A DNA stretch of 64,000 nt from Pyrinomonas sp040289685. Its GTDB lineage: Bacteria; Acidobacteriota; Blastocatellia; Pyrinomonadales; Pyrinomonadaceae. Of the stretch, positions 34,088-43,888 are shown piece after piece (positions within the stretch are counted from its first letter, which is position 1; each line of letters opens with the position of its first letter). The stretch covers positions 13,022-77,021 of the forward strand of contig NZ_PSLQ01000007.1 of NCBI RefSeq assembly GCF_040289685.1, given 5' to 3'. A program made the position numbers and the translations under genes. The notes under the pieces are model-generated. The model had not been told where the DNA came from. It worked only from the letters and a program-made list of their open reading frames with translations, and searched no databases.

Positions 34088-35935
34088 TTGCGTTCTATGC
34101 CGACGGGCGAAAAACAGCAAGAGGCACGCGAGCCAGCCGGGCGCCGCACGCTCTACCGCCGCCGCATCGAGAACCAGAACGCCGCGCGCGCTGAATACGA
34201 CGTCGCTCCGGCGCTTCCGCCGCTTCTCGTCGGGTTCGCGTTGCTACTCATCTTGGTCATCGGCCTTGGCTTCTTCAGCGTGCGACGACTGGAAGCGGTC
34301 GGTCGCACGACGCTTGACCTCGAACGACGACACGCCGCCAAATTGAGCTTCCTCTTGCGATTGCGGACGGCGCTCGCGGAGCTGAACAATCAGGCGCGCG
34401 CGCGCGCTGAAGCTGAAGCGCGGCGCGAGCTGCGTCCACCCTTCGATCTGCCTTTGCGCAATGCGCGCGGCGATGTGCGCGAGCTGCTCTCGACGCTCGA
34501 CCGGACGGCGCTCGGTCAAACTCCGCTTGGCGAACGTCTTCGCCAACAGGTAGTGCAATTCATCGAGGTGACCGAAGATGCTGAAAGGTTCTCGCTCGAG
34601 GGGTTCGAGCGATTTCGCGCCGCGGACACGACGCTCGATCAGATGCTGCGCGACCTCGGACGCGAGCAAGACGACATCCTCCGGCGAAGCGAAGAACTCG
34701 AACGCGAAGCGGCCAGCCGCATCAGGTTGTTAACGTTGCTCGCCTTGCTTACGGGCGCGGTAGTTGCTGCGGGAACGATTTGGGAGGTGCAGAGGCGTTT
34801 TCGTCAAGCGCGCCAGAGTTTGCGCGAGGTTGAGCGGCAGCGCCGCTTGAGCGCGCAAATCCTCGAAGGCATGGTGAGCGCCGTCGCCGTCATCGATACG
34901 GAGGAACGCATACGAAGCGCCAACGCAGCTTTCTTCCGTATCTTCCAGAAAGCGCGCGTCGGCTCCTCCATCAGCGAGCCGATCGCCTCCTCGGAGGCGA
35001 TGCGCATGCTTGAAGCGGCAGCGCGGTGCAACCCGACGCAAGCGACTTACTGCGGACGTTGGTTGATTCATGCCGAAAGCAACGGCGACGCACAGACCTT
35101 CGACGTTTACGCTTCGCCGCTCGAAATAGACGGCGAGCGCGCCTCTTTGATCACCATGGTGGACGTGACCGAAGCGGCTGAGGCGGAAGCCGAATTGCGC
35201 CGCACCGAAGCGCTCGCCGCCGTCGGACAGGCTACGGCGCAAGTCGCGCACGAGATCAAGAATCCGCTCGGCAGCATACGTTTGGGCGTGACGTTGCTCC
35301 GCGACATGACGACGGATGAGAAAGCGCTTTCGACCATTGCGCTCGTCGAGCGCGGCATCGAACACTTGAACAAGATCACGCTCGATGTCACGCAGTACTC
35401 GCGGCACAAACCGCTTTCGCTCTCCGAGGTCGATCTCGCTCAGTTGCTCGAGGAAAGTCTCGCGCTCGTTAGCGATCGCATCGCCGAAAAGAACGCGCGC
35501 ATCGAACGCCGGTACGCAGAACAGCCGATCAGCGGTTTGTGGGACGCCGATCAGTTGCAAGAGGTCTTCGTCAATCTATTGGCCAACGCGCTCGACGCGA
35601 GCGACGAAGGCGGCGCTCTCATCATCGAGACGCGATGCTTGCGCGACGGCACCTCGTCGCCCGGTTGGGCTAGCATTTCGATTCGGGATTTCGGCTGTGG
35701 CATGGATGAGGCGACGCGCGCGCGCATCTTCGAACCGTTCTTCACGACTAAAAAGCGCGGTACAGGCCTAGGTCTCGCCATCGTCAAGCGCATCGTCGAG
35801 CAGCACGGCGGCAAGATCGAGGTCGAAAGCGAAGCGGGCAAGGGAACGCGCTTCATCATTCACTTGCCTTTGGTCGCCCCGTCTAACGTTGCAAGCGGCA
35901 ACCGCAAGCGCGCCGCACAGAGCGCGGGCCGGTAG
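34088..35935 (+). CDS. Membrane sensor histidine kinase with PAS domain
   Basis: 615 residues. Transmembrane helices at about 42-62 and 210-232 enclose a helical extracytoplasmic sensor; a PAS domain follows (about 255-370), then HisKA with H-box QVAHEIKNPLGS and a HATPase domain (NLLANALDAS, DFGCGM, GTGLGLAIVKRI). All motifs needed for kinase activity are present. TTG 34088 has aggtga ten bases upstream, which fits better than ATG 34097. It lies 34 bp after mqnC on the same strand, so it may be cotranscribed with it. There is no response regulator next to it. Confidence 0.85.
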   Translation: MRSMPTGEKQQEAREPAGRRTLYRRRIENQNAARAEYDVAPALPPLLVGFALLLILVIGLGFFSVRRLEAVGRTTLDLERRHAAKLSFLLRLRTALAELNNQARARAEAEARRELRPPFDLPLRNARGDVRELLSTLDRTALGQTPLGERLRQQVVQFIEVTEDAERFSLEGFERFRAADTTLDQMLRDLGREQDDILRRSEELEREAASRIRLLTLLALLTGAVVAAGTIWEVQRRFRQARQSLREVERQRRLSAQILEGMVSAVAVIDTEERIRSANAAFFRIFQKARVGSSISEPIASSEAMRMLEAAARCNPTQATYCGRWLIHAESNGDAQTFDVYASPLEIDGERASLITMVDVTEAAEAEAELRRTEALAAVGQATAQVAHEIKNPLGSIRLGVTLLRDMTTDEKALSTIALVERGIEHLNKITLDVTQYSRHKPLSLSEVDLAQLLEESLALVSDRIAEKNARIERRYAEQPISGLWDADQLQEVFVNLLANALDASDEGGALIIETRCLRDGTSSPGWASISIRDFGCGMDEATRARIFEPFFTTKKRGTGLGLAIVKRIVEQHGGKIEVESEAGKGTRFIIHLPLVAPSNVASGNRKRAAQSAGR

Positions 35936-36028
35936 CGGAAATGGGACTTGAAGCTCGTCGAGCGGTGTGCTGCTATGAGCATAGCTAGGCGTGCCCATTG
36001 CTGTCGAGCGATGTGATCCCAGAGCCTT

Positions 36029-38002
36029 TCACGGCTCTGCGGAGAGGAGCACCTCTGCGTGCTCCGCCGCGATGCGTAGCAGTTCGGCCACGCTCCAAGC
36101 TTGTGCGATGGCGCCGCGCGGTGCGTGCGGCGCGTCGCCATCGAAGATCTCCGATACCTGACCGATGCCGGCTTCGCGCAAGTGTTCGTTGAAGCCGCGC
36201 AACAGACGGCGAACCGCTGCTCGTGTTGTCGGCGAAGAGCCGTACACCTTGAGGTAAGCCGTCACAAATGGTCCCATCAACCACGCCCACACCGTGCCTT
36301 GGTGATAGGCTCCGTCGCGTTCGACCGGTCCACCGACGTAGCTCCCGCGGTATCGCGGGTCACGCGGGCTGAGCGTGCGCAGTCCGCGTGGTGTCAGAAG
36401 TTCTCGTTCGACGACGGCCACCACTTTGCGCGCTCGTTCGAGATCGAGCATCGAGTGGTGAAGGCTCACGGCGAAGATTTGATTGGGGCGAACGGACGGG
36501 TCGCGCTCCATTACGTTGACAACATCGAACAAGCATTCCGTCTCCGCGTTCCAAAAGAGGAGGTTGAAGCTACGACGCGCGCCGTCGGCGAGCCGCAGAA
36601 GATAGCGCGCGCGCGCTTTGTCACCGAACCGGTGGGCGAAAGCGGCCATCGTTTGAAGCGCATTGTACCAAAGGGCTTGGATCTCGACCGGCTTGCCATG
36701 ACGCGGCGTTACGATCCAATCGCCTACCTTGGCGTCCATCCACGTCAGTTGCGTTTCGGGCGTGCCAGCCATGAGCAGATGGTCGTCGTCCATGCGTATG
36801 CAGTAGCGCGTGCCGCGCACGTGCCAATCGATGATTTCGTTCAGCACGTCGTATAGCTCGGCGCGCACGAACGCCTCATCTTGCGCACTGACCACGTAGG
36901 AGCGAACGGCCTCGAAGAACCAGAGCGTCGCGTCCACGGTGTTGTACTCAGGCACCTCGCCTTCATCGGGAAAGCGGTTGGGGATCATGCCGCCGTCGAC
37001 ACAGCGCGCGAATTCGCGCAGGATATCGCGCGCCGCGTCGAAACGGCGCGTCGCATGCGCAAGGCCGGGAAGCGAGATCATGGTGTCGCGTCCCCAATCG
37101 CTGAACCAGTGGTAGCCGGCGATGACGGTTTTGCCCGTGCCGCGGGCGACGATGAACTGGTCCGCCGCCGCGGTTAGCTGCTCGACCAAAGGATCGCGCA
37201 TCGGAGCGCCTGCCAAGATCTTCATTCGCCGCGCGATCTCCGCGGCGCGCAACGGTTCCGCCGCGGAGATCGCGCGCTCCTCGGTGGATACGATGATGCT
37301 CGTGCGACGACCAGCTTGTAGCCGAAAGCAGAGGGCAAAGGGACTGAAAAGGTCTTCGACGAAGTCGAGGCCACGTTCTCTTTCGCGGCGGTAGATGAAG
37401 TTCCGATACCAGTAGCTTGCTCGGTCAACCGTCGCCGTGTCGTAAGCGAAGTGCAGCGTCAAAGAGCGACCGCGCAGTGCCACGCCGCTGGGGGTCTCGC
37501 GTAGCTCGAAGATGGCGTTGCTCTCTTCACGCGCAAGGTGATGATGATTGCGAAAAGCGACCAGCGGACGGATGAGCAGCTCGACTTCGGATGCATTCGA
37601 TTCCCTTAGTTCGTACTGAACCACCGTGCTGTTTTCGCCGTGCACCATGAAAAGGCTCTTTTCGAACACGACGCCGGCCGCCTCGTAGGTGAAGACGGGA
37701 AAAGGATCGAGGCGAAAACGCGCGAGTTGATGGAAACCTTGCGGATGCACTGCGCCGACGTATTCGTTAGTCGAAAGATCGAACGGTACGCCGTCGATGA
37801 GCAATCTCTCCTCAAACTTCGATAAGAGCAGGGTGCGCGCCACCGGCGGCTTGGTCGCTGCAATGAGCAGACCGTGATAACGGCGCGCGTTGAGTCCCAT
37901 GAGCGTTGAAGAAGCGTAGCCGCCGAGCCCGTTGGTCTCTAGCCACTCGCGTTCGAGCGCACGATGAAAATCGCGGCAAACTTCAGGTCCAAACTCGATC
38001 AT
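36029..38002 (-). CDS. Glycogen debranching enzyme (amylo-alpha-1,6-glucosidase, archaeal type)
   Basis: 657 residues. The N-terminal domain (about 15-250; TNGLGGYASSTLMGLNARRYHG) and the C-terminal (alpha/alpha)6 catalytic domain (about 275-650; YHWFSDWGRDTMISLPGLA, GTVWAWLMGPF) match the GDE family also found in archaea and cyanobacteria. It releases branch glucose from glycogen or limit dextrin in the cytoplasm. The catalytic acid is expected near the GRDTMIS segment. No other glycogen gene is adjacent. It is transcribed divergently from rqcH across a 128-bp region. Confidence 0.88.
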   Translation of the reverse strand: MIEFGPEVCRDFHRALEREWLETNGLGGYASSTLMGLNARRYHGLLIAATKPPVARTLLLSKFEERLLIDGVPFDLSTNEYVGAVHPQGFHQLARFRLDPFPVFTYEAAGVVFEKSLFMVHGENSTVVQYELRESNASEVELLIRPLVAFRNHHHLAREESNAIFELRETPSGVALRGRSLTLHFAYDTATVDRASYWYRNFIYRRERERGLDFVEDLFSPFALCFRLQAGRRTSIIVSTEERAISAAEPLRAAEIARRMKILAGAPMRDPLVEQLTAAADQFIVARGTGKTVIAGYHWFSDWGRDTMISLPGLAHATRRFDAARDILREFARCVDGGMIPNRFPDEGEVPEYNTVDATLWFFEAVRSYVVSAQDEAFVRAELYDVLNEIIDWHVRGTRYCIRMDDDHLLMAGTPETQLTWMDAKVGDWIVTPRHGKPVEIQALWYNALQTMAAFAHRFGDKARARYLLRLADGARRSFNLLFWNAETECLFDVVNVMERDPSVRPNQIFAVSLHHSMLDLERARKVVAVVERELLTPRGLRTLSPRDPRYRGSYVGGPVERDGAYHQGTVWAWLMGPFVTAYLKVYGSSPTTRAAVRRLLRGFNEHLREAGIGQVSEIFDGDAPHAPRGAIAQAWSVAELLRIAAEHAEVLLSAEP

Positions 38003-38089
38003 GCTCTTGCTAACCCCTGATGAAATTCAGATGTGCATCCTCTCTCGATTTCAGCCACTTCTCGCGCGAGACTCCTCAGCGCTGGCGAT

Positions 38090-38119
38090 TTGTCTGATCG
38101 GGCCACCATCGCTTATAAC
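38090..38119 (+). promoter_or_regulatory. Promoter of rqcH with very short leader
   Basis: -35 TTGTCT (38090-38095), 18-bp spacer, -10 TATAAC (38114-38119). The start of transcription would fall near 38126, only about five bases before ATG 38131, so the mRNA may be almost leaderless. Confidence 0.5.
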
Positions 38120-38130
38120 ATCATTCGAGG

Positions 38131-39558
38131 ATGAATGACGAACTGCTGCAGGAGCTAATCGCCGAGGTTGCGTCCGCGATTCAAGGCAAGCGGCTGTTTC
38201 GCCTCTTCCAGCTCGCGACAACGGATCTGGCGCTCGATTTCGGGTTGAAGGACGGGCGCTATCTCTTCATCTCGGTTGCGCCCGTGATGCCGCGCCTCTA
38301 TTTGATTCGGCGCACTGTGCGCCAACTTGAAAAAGGGGCTGTGCCGCCATCCAACTTTTTGCTCCTGCTGCGCAAATACCTCGTTGGGGCGACGCTTCGC
38401 GCGATCACCAAAGACCAAAGCGATCGCATCGTGCGCCTTCTCTTCGACAAAAACGGCGAGAGCAAGCGGATGTTGGTCGCGCAGTTGACCGGGCGTTCAG
38501 CCAATCTCTTTCTGCTCGACGAGCAAGGCCGGATCGCGGACGCTCTTCGCGCTCTGCGTGGGAGCGGACAGCAGCCGGGAGAGCCGTACCTTGCGCCTAC
38601 CTCGCGCCCAGCGAAGAAGAGTGAGCCTCCGCCCTTCGCGCGCGGCGCGCACGGATCTTTGTCCGAAGCGGCAGACGATTACTACCTACGACTGGAGGCT
38701 GAACGGCGCTTCGACGAGCGTGTGCGCAACGAGATCGCGCGTTTGGAACGCGAGATCGAGAAGCGTCGGCGATTGCTCGATAATCTGCGTGAAGACCGTG
38801 CCGCACATGGCGAGGTGGAAGAGCATCGGCGCATCGGCGAGTTGTTGCTCGCCAACCTGACAACAGCGGAAAGGGTTGGAGAGAAGGTGCGCATCCGCGA
38901 CTTCTATGCCGATGACGCCCCTTGGATTGAAGTCGAAATCGGCGCGGGGCGGAGCTTGCAGCAGGAGGCCGAGCAGCGCTTTGCGCGCTACGCGCGCGCC
39001 AAGCGCGCCGCGGAGCGGATCGAAAAACGCGTCGAAGAGATTGCGGCGGAATTGCGCGAACTCGAAACGCGCCGCGCTGTCATTGAGCAGATACGCGCAG
39101 CGCGCGACGAGCAAGCCTTGGCCCGGATCTCGCCGTCTGAACCGGTGCGCGCGGCACAACGAAGCGTAAAAAAGGACCAACTCCCTGCCGGGATCAAACG
39201 ATACCGCTCTTCCGAAGGCTACGAAATACTCGTCGGGCGCGGCGCGAGCGAAAACGATCTGTTGACCTTCCGCCTCGCGCGTCCGCACGACCTATGGTTG
39301 CACGCTGCCGATTACCCGGGCGCGCACGTTGTGGTGCGTAACCCGCAGCGCGCTGAGATACCGCAGCGGACGTTGATCGAAGCGGCACAGTTGGCCGCAG
39401 CCTTCAGCCAAGCGCGCGCCGACGGCAAGGTCGCCGTGCATTACGCGTGGCGAAAGCATATCTCAAAGCCGCGCAATGCGCCGCCTGGAACCGTGACGGT
39501 CGCCGGAGCGCGCACGCTGATGGTTGCCCCGCGCGCAGATCTGCCACGCGCAGAGTGA
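38131..39558 (+). CDS. rqcH: NFACT-family ribosome rescue protein RqcH
   Basis: 475 residues. NFACT-N at about 5-170, with the DR motif SDRIVRLLF used in Ala-tail synthesis by RqcH/Rqc2; a helical coiled-coil middle (about 190-345, rich in Glu and Arg); and NFACT-R at about 360-465 (LARPHDLWLHAADYPGAHVV). RqcH binds 50S subunits obstructed by peptidyl-tRNA and adds alanine tails that mark stalled chains for breakdown. It is somewhat shorter than the firmicute protein (about 570), mainly in the middle part. A fibronectin-binding annotation for this family is historical. Confidence 0.85.
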   Translation: MNDELLQELIAEVASAIQGKRLFRLFQLATTDLALDFGLKDGRYLFISVAPVMPRLYLIRRTVRQLEKGAVPPSNFLLLLRKYLVGATLRAITKDQSDRIVRLLFDKNGESKRMLVAQLTGRSANLFLLDEQGRIADALRALRGSGQQPGEPYLAPTSRPAKKSEPPPFARGAHGSLSEAADDYYLRLEAERRFDERVRNEIARLEREIEKRRRLLDNLREDRAAHGEVEEHRRIGELLLANLTTAERVGEKVRIRDFYADDAPWIEVEIGAGRSLQQEAEQRFARYARAKRAAERIEKRVEEIAAELRELETRRAVIEQIRAARDEQALARISPSEPVRAAQRSVKKDQLPAGIKRYRSSEGYEILVGRGASENDLLTFRLARPHDLWLHAADYPGAHVVVRNPQRAEIPQRTLIEAAQLAAAFSQARADGKVAVHYAWRKHISKPRNAPPGTVTVAGARTLMVAPRADLPRAE

Positions 39559-39646
39559 CTTCACAAAAGCGGCACAATTTCGCGAACTTCCGCTGCTAAG
39601 CTGCTCTTTGGCTCTTGAACCGAAAGAGGGATCTTCATGACTTGAG

Positions 39647-40834
39647 ATGGAAACGAGGATGGAAATCGAGTTCAGCAACCCTGTGGAACGTCTGGCCGCC
39701 CAAGCTTTGGATAAGTTGGCTGATCTGATCGTCGGCCCGGCCTCTACGTTGCGCGACGGCACGGAACATCGCGGCGTCGAATTGCCGCGCGACTTGTATG
39801 CGCACAGAGAGGCGCAAACTGAATGGTGGTACTACACCGGTCACGTCGAAACCGAAAACGGGCGACGATTGGGTTTCGAGTGGGTCTTTTTCAAGCGTCG
39901 AACCGATCTCGATCGTTTCGGCGTCGTGCCGTTGCGGTTGATCGCTAATCCGCTCTACCTTGCGCATTTTGCCCTCACGGACATCACTTGCGGACGCTTT
40001 CGCTACGCCCATCGCAAAAGCGCCAACGGCCCGTGGGAACTTCCAGCGGGCGCGAGCGTGCGACGCTACTACCTGCGCTTAGGCGATTGGACGGCGCGCG
40101 AACTTCACGGCTTGCACATCCTACGTGGCACGCTCGATGATCTCACGTTCGAGGTCGCGTTGAAACCGGAAAAGCCGCCTGTGCTCAACGGACATAACGG
40201 CGTCAGCTTCAAAGATCACGGCGAGGCGTCGCGCTATTTCTCGTTCACGCGCATGAGCGCCGAAGGTGAGATCGCTTGGCGCAGGCGCGTTGAAAGGTTC
40301 GCCGGACAAGCGTGGATGGATCGCGAGTTCGGCACGTGGCGCGCGACCGAAAATCAACGCGGGTGGGACTGGTTCAGCCTACAACTTTCGGATAACACGG
40401 AATTGATGGTTTACCATATACGCGACGGCGCCGGACGGCCATCGGCCTTTTCGAGCGGGACGTTTGTTGATGCTGAAGGACGGTCAACACACCTGCAACG
40501 CGAAGACTTTTCGTTGAAGGTTCTCGGACGGTGGCGTAGCCCTCATACGGGCGCGATCTATCCGAGCGGTTGGCAGATTCAGGTCCCACGCCTTTCGCTC
40601 GATCTCACCGTCCGCCCGCTGCTCGAAGATCAAGAACTAGACACGCGCGGCACGACCATGGTCATCTACTGGGAAGGGGCGTGTGAAGTCACAGGGCGCC
40701 GCGAAGAACAGGTCATTGATGGCCAAGCGTATGTTGAACTGGTCGGCTACGATCGTTCGCACGAGAGCCCCTCTTTCGCGACCTTTTTGTTCGGCAACGC
40801 GCTCGACAGAAGGTGGCGTAGCATCTTCGGATAG
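39647..40834 (+). CDS. CrtC/AttH-type lipocalin-like protein
   Basis: 395 residues with the double lipocalin-like architecture of the CrtC N-terminal and AttH family: EWWYYTGHVETENGRRLGFEWVFF near residue 60, SFKDHGEASRYFSFTRM and FAGQAWMDREFG in the middle. CrtC proteins are carotenoid 1,2-hydratases, while AttH-like proteins have unknown substrates. No carotenoid gene is in the window, so a hydratase role should not be assumed. No signal peptide is evident. The start is ATG 39647 or ATG 39659. It precedes hemL by about 150 bp on the same strand. Confidence 0.7.
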   Translation: METRMEIEFSNPVERLAAQALDKLADLIVGPASTLRDGTEHRGVELPRDLYAHREAQTEWWYYTGHVETENGRRLGFEWVFFKRRTDLDRFGVVPLRLIANPLYLAHFALTDITCGRFRYAHRKSANGPWELPAGASVRRYYLRLGDWTARELHGLHILRGTLDDLTFEVALKPEKPPVLNGHNGVSFKDHGEASRYFSFTRMSAEGEIAWRRRVERFAGQAWMDREFGTWRATENQRGWDWFSLQLSDNTELMVYHIRDGAGRPSAFSSGTFVDAEGRSTHLQREDFSLKVLGRWRSPHTGAIYPSGWQIQVPRLSLDLTVRPLLEDQELDTRGTTMVIYWEGACEVTGRREEQVIDGQAYVELVGYDRSHESPSFATFLFGNALDRRWRSIFG

Positions 40835-40981
40835 AAGACGCGCTCGAATAAACTTTCGTTGCGAAGCAGCGTTGGGTTTGTGATTGACAAGACGCAATCG
40901 GCGGATTATTTCTCAAGAGTTGTTGCGGGTCACATCGCGCCGATACTCGATCTGGCGAGAAGCGGGGCGCAGAAGAGCAGT

Positions 40982-41077
40982 GAAAGCATGAAGAACGATC
41001 ACGGTCGGCCGGAAGAACTTCATCGTCGTGAAAGCATGAAGAACGATCACAGTCGGTCGGAAGAACTTTACCGTCGC
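40982..41077 (+). repeat. Tandem 48-bp duplication at the hemL start
   Basis: Two adjacent 48-bp copies (40982-41029 and 41030-41077) differ at a few positions; each encodes ESMKNDH followed by a similar EEL(H/Y)RR segment. Each contains a start codon (40988 and 41036), so the gene has two equally placed starts in one frame. Confidence 0.85.
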
Positions 41078-42325
41078 GCCGTGCGGTTGATGCCCGGCGG
41101 CGTCAATTCTCCGGTGCGCGCCTTTCGCGCCGTGGGTGGAACACCGCGTTTCATACGCGAAGCCAAAGGCGCGACGATCACCGATGCCGATGGTCGGCGT
41201 TACATCGACTATGTCGGTTCATGGGGACCGATGATCCTCGGCCATGCGGATGCAGAGGTGACGGAAGCGATCAAGCGCGCGTTGGAGCGTGGCACGAGCT
41301 ACGGCGCGCCGACGGAGCTAGAGGTCGAAATGGCGGCGGAGATCATCGAGGCCGTGCCGTCGGTCGAGATGGTGCGCATGGTTAACAGCGGCACTGAAGC
41401 TGTGATGGCGGCGATCAGGCTAGCTCGCGGCGTTACGGGGCGGACCAAGATCGTCAAATTTGAAGGCTGCTATCACGGTCACGTTGATAGTCTGCTTGTG
41501 CGCGCCGGTTCCGGCGTGGCGACGCTCGGTCTGCCCGATAGTCCGGGCGTTCCAACGTCGCTAGCGCAGAACACGCTAACCGTTCCTTTCAACGACGCCG
41601 AGGCTTTGGATCGCGTCTTCGCTGAACACCGCGACATCGCCGCGGTGATCGTCGAACCGGTGGTCGGCAACATGGGATGTGTGCCGCCGCGCCCCGGATT
41701 TCTCGCGCGCCTGCGCGACGTAACGCGGCGCAACGGCGCGTTGCTCATTTTCGACGAGGTAATGACCGGTTTCCGACTGGCACGCGGCGGCGCGCAAGAG
41801 CTTTATGGTGTGACGCCCGACCTAACGACGCTCGGCAAGATCATCGGCGGCGGTCTGCCTGTTGGGGCTTACGGCGGAAGCCGCGACATCATGCAGTACG
41901 TCGCGCCAGCTGGACCGGTTTATCAAGCCGGCACGCTCGCTGGCAATCCCATTGCGATGACAGCCGGGCTTGCGACGCTGCGACGTTTACGCGATCCGCA
42001 CGTCTACCAACGTTTGGAAGAGGCTGGGGCGCGACTCTGTGCCGGATTGGCCGAAGCGGCGCGCGCGGCGGACGTGCCAGTGACGATCAACCGCGTTGGT
42101 TCGATGTGGACCATCTTTTTCAATGATGGTCCGGTATGGGATTGGACCGCAGCCGCGCGAAGCGACCGCGCGCGTTTCGCACGCTTCTTCCACGCTATGC
42201 TCGACGAGGGGGTTTATCTTCCGCCTTCGCAGTTCGAAGCTGCCTTCATCGGCTTGGCGCACACAGACGAGGTGCTTGAACGAACCGTCACGGCCGCACG
42301 CAATGCCTTCGCTGCGATGCGTTAA
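40988..42325 (+). CDS. hemL: Glutamate-1-semialdehyde 2,1-aminomutase
   Basis: Pyridoxal-phosphate enzyme that makes 5-aminolevulinate in the five-carbon route to haem and other tetrapyrroles. The family start LMPGGVNSPVRAFRAVGG, the VNSGTEAVMAAIRLAR segment, FDEVMTGFR and the cofactor lysine in TLGKIIGGGLPVGAYGG are all present. The frame is open from 40859, but the segment before 40988 lacks similarity to the family. Because of the 48-bp duplication, translation may start at ATG 40988 or 41036; the latter gives the usual family length of about 429 residues. Confidence 0.93.
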   Translation: MKNDHGRPEELHRRESMKNDHSRSEELYRRAVRLMPGGVNSPVRAFRAVGGTPRFIREAKGATITDADGRRYIDYVGSWGPMILGHADAEVTEAIKRALERGTSYGAPTELEVEMAAEIIEAVPSVEMVRMVNSGTEAVMAAIRLARGVTGRTKIVKFEGCYHGHVDSLLVRAGSGVATLGLPDSPGVPTSLAQNTLTVPFNDAEALDRVFAEHRDIAAVIVEPVVGNMGCVPPRPGFLARLRDVTRRNGALLIFDEVMTGFRLARGGAQELYGVTPDLTTLGKIIGGGLPVGAYGGSRDIMQYVAPAGPVYQAGTLAGNPIAMTAGLATLRRLRDPHVYQRLEEAGARLCAGLAEAARAADVPVTINRVGSMWTIFFNDGPVWDWTAAARSDRARFARFFHAMLDEGVYLPPSQFEAAFIGLAHTDEVLERTVTAARNAFAAMR

Positions 42326-42456
42326 GCTTCAAGCGCGTGGCTGGGGATCAAACGTGGGATTTCGCCGTTGAGCTTGCGTCAACGCCCGTTGCTCGCTGAA
42401 GCGAAACCATCGAACATCTTTCCCACTCAGCACGCGACGCGCAGCGCGATCGGTCC

Positions 42457-43758
42457 CTATTCGCGCACGACGATCGTACCGGATAACAGATCGTGCAGGG
42501 CGCGCCCTTCGGCGTTGACGAGCGAATAGAAGAGACCCAATCCAAACGTCGCCAACGACAGCATGAGCGCCAACGCGCGGCGTGCTGCTTGCCCGAAGGT
42601 CGGTATCAAGCCGGTCTTGGCGTCCACAACGCGCACCGAAACGAGCCACATGCCGAAGGTACGCCCTGCAAAGGTCACGGCGGCGACAGAATAGAGGAAA
42701 GTCATCGAAAGGCAGATGCCGAGCATGATTGCACGGACGCGCGGATCGGCCCAGTTGCTGCTCGTAATTTCGATGACGGCGGCAAACGGCGAAGAGAAGA
42801 ACGCGACGACGAGAAGGTCAACCGCTGCCGCGACCATGCGCGCCGAAAATGGGGCGCGATCGTCGATCAATTGACGAATGGATGTCGCACGGCGTTGCTC
42901 TTCCTGTTCCGCTTCGAGGCGCGCGATCAATGCGTCATCAAGCACGCCATCGAAGACGCGCCGCGGTTGCGGGCGCGCTCCCTCGACAAAAGGTGCACGC
43001 GGCGCACCCGCTTTGATGTCGGTCGCGTGCGGCGACACTTCTTGACGCGGCGCGGTTGCTGTCTCGCGTTGCGAAGCCTCATGACGCAGCAGCGGTTCTC
43101 GATGCTCTGTCGCACGATCTTCTCGACGAAGCGGCGTGTGCGCTTCCGTCGCGTCGCTTCGCGCAACGACCTCGCGAATGGCGCGCGATGCTTTGCTATC
43201 TGCGGTCTTTTGCTTGGGCTGTTCTAGCTTGCGTTGCGGCGACTCCGGTAACGGCGCGGGCTGTTCCGTTTGGGGCGAGGCAAGCTGCGGGCGGCGGTCC
43301 TTTTGCGGTGCCGCCGCTTTCTCCTCCGTCTGTTGAACGCGCGCCAAAGCTGCTGCCGCTCTGCCGCTGCTGGTCCGGTAAGCGACCGGTTGCTGGCGCG
43401 CGCGTTCCAAACGCCGCAGTGCTGCGGCGACGATTGGATTGGTCGGCGTTTCGGGTTTGGAGATGAGGTTAAGGGAAGACGACTCGCGCCGCTCTTCAGC
43501 GCGCGCCGCTTCGCGCGCACGTCGCTCTTGGATTTCACGCACGCGCGCGCTCAACTCTTTGCGCCAAGCCGGTTGTGGAGCGCGCGCGTTGCCGGGAAAT
43601 TCGATCAACGTCGAACCTTTGTGTGTTGCCTCCTTGGGCTGTGCAATCAGCGGGCGCACCTCCGCTGTGCCGTTCGGCGATTCGCTCGCCGCGACACGAC
43701 AATGTGGACAGCGGTCCAGCGAGTCGTCGAAGACGGCATTGCATGCGCTGCACTGCAT
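42457..43758 (-). CDS. RDD-family membrane protein with N-terminal zinc ribbon
   Basis: 433 residues. CSACNAVFDDSLDRCPHC at residues 3-20 is a zinc ribbon. A long, charged, low-complexity linker (about 30-270, rich in Arg, Glu, Gln, Ala and Pro) leads to an RDD membrane domain (about 280-433) with three or four helices (ARMVAAAVDLLVVAFFSS, LGICLSMTFLYSVAAVTF). RDD proteins are poorly understood membrane proteins, some linked to Na+/H+ exchange. ATG 43758 has ggagg upstream; the frame is open 26 codons further. A promoter lies at 43859-43888. Confidence 0.78.
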   Translation of the reverse strand: MQCSACNAVFDDSLDRCPHCRVAASESPNGTAEVRPLIAQPKEATHKGSTLIEFPGNARAPQPAWRKELSARVREIQERRAREAARAEERRESSSLNLISKPETPTNPIVAAALRRLERARQQPVAYRTSSGRAAAALARVQQTEEKAAAPQKDRRPQLASPQTEQPAPLPESPQRKLEQPKQKTADSKASRAIREVVARSDATEAHTPLRREDRATEHREPLLRHEASQRETATAPRQEVSPHATDIKAGAPRAPFVEGARPQPRRVFDGVLDDALIARLEAEQEEQRRATSIRQLIDDRAPFSARMVAAAVDLLVVAFFSSPFAAVIEITSSNWADPRVRAIMLGICLSMTFLYSVAAVTFAGRTFGMWLVSVRVVDAKTGLIPTFGQAARRALALMLSLATFGLGLFYSLVNAEGRALHDLLSGTIVVRE

Positions 43759-43858
43759 TTTTGGTCCAAACCTCCAAAAAGGATCTCGATTCGTCGGTTC
43801 GGAACAGCGGTTGGATCCCGAAGCTCCTAACCCCAAGCGCGTTACGAAGTCGCGGCGG

Positions 43859-43888
43859 ATGCTATCAGAAATTACTTTAAGTCGTCAA
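43859..43888 (-). promoter_or_regulatory. Candidate sigma-70 promoter for the RDD gene
   Basis: Read on the - strand: -35 TTGACG (43888-43883), 18-bp spacer, -10 TAGCAT (43864-43859). This gives a leader of about 95 bases before ATG 43758. The remaining sequence to 44145 has no gene. Confidence 0.5.

Noticed and set aside
39647..40834. Carotenoid hydratase as evidence of phototrophy
   Set aside because: The CrtC/AttH family is broad, and there is no carotenoid or photosynthesis gene in the window.
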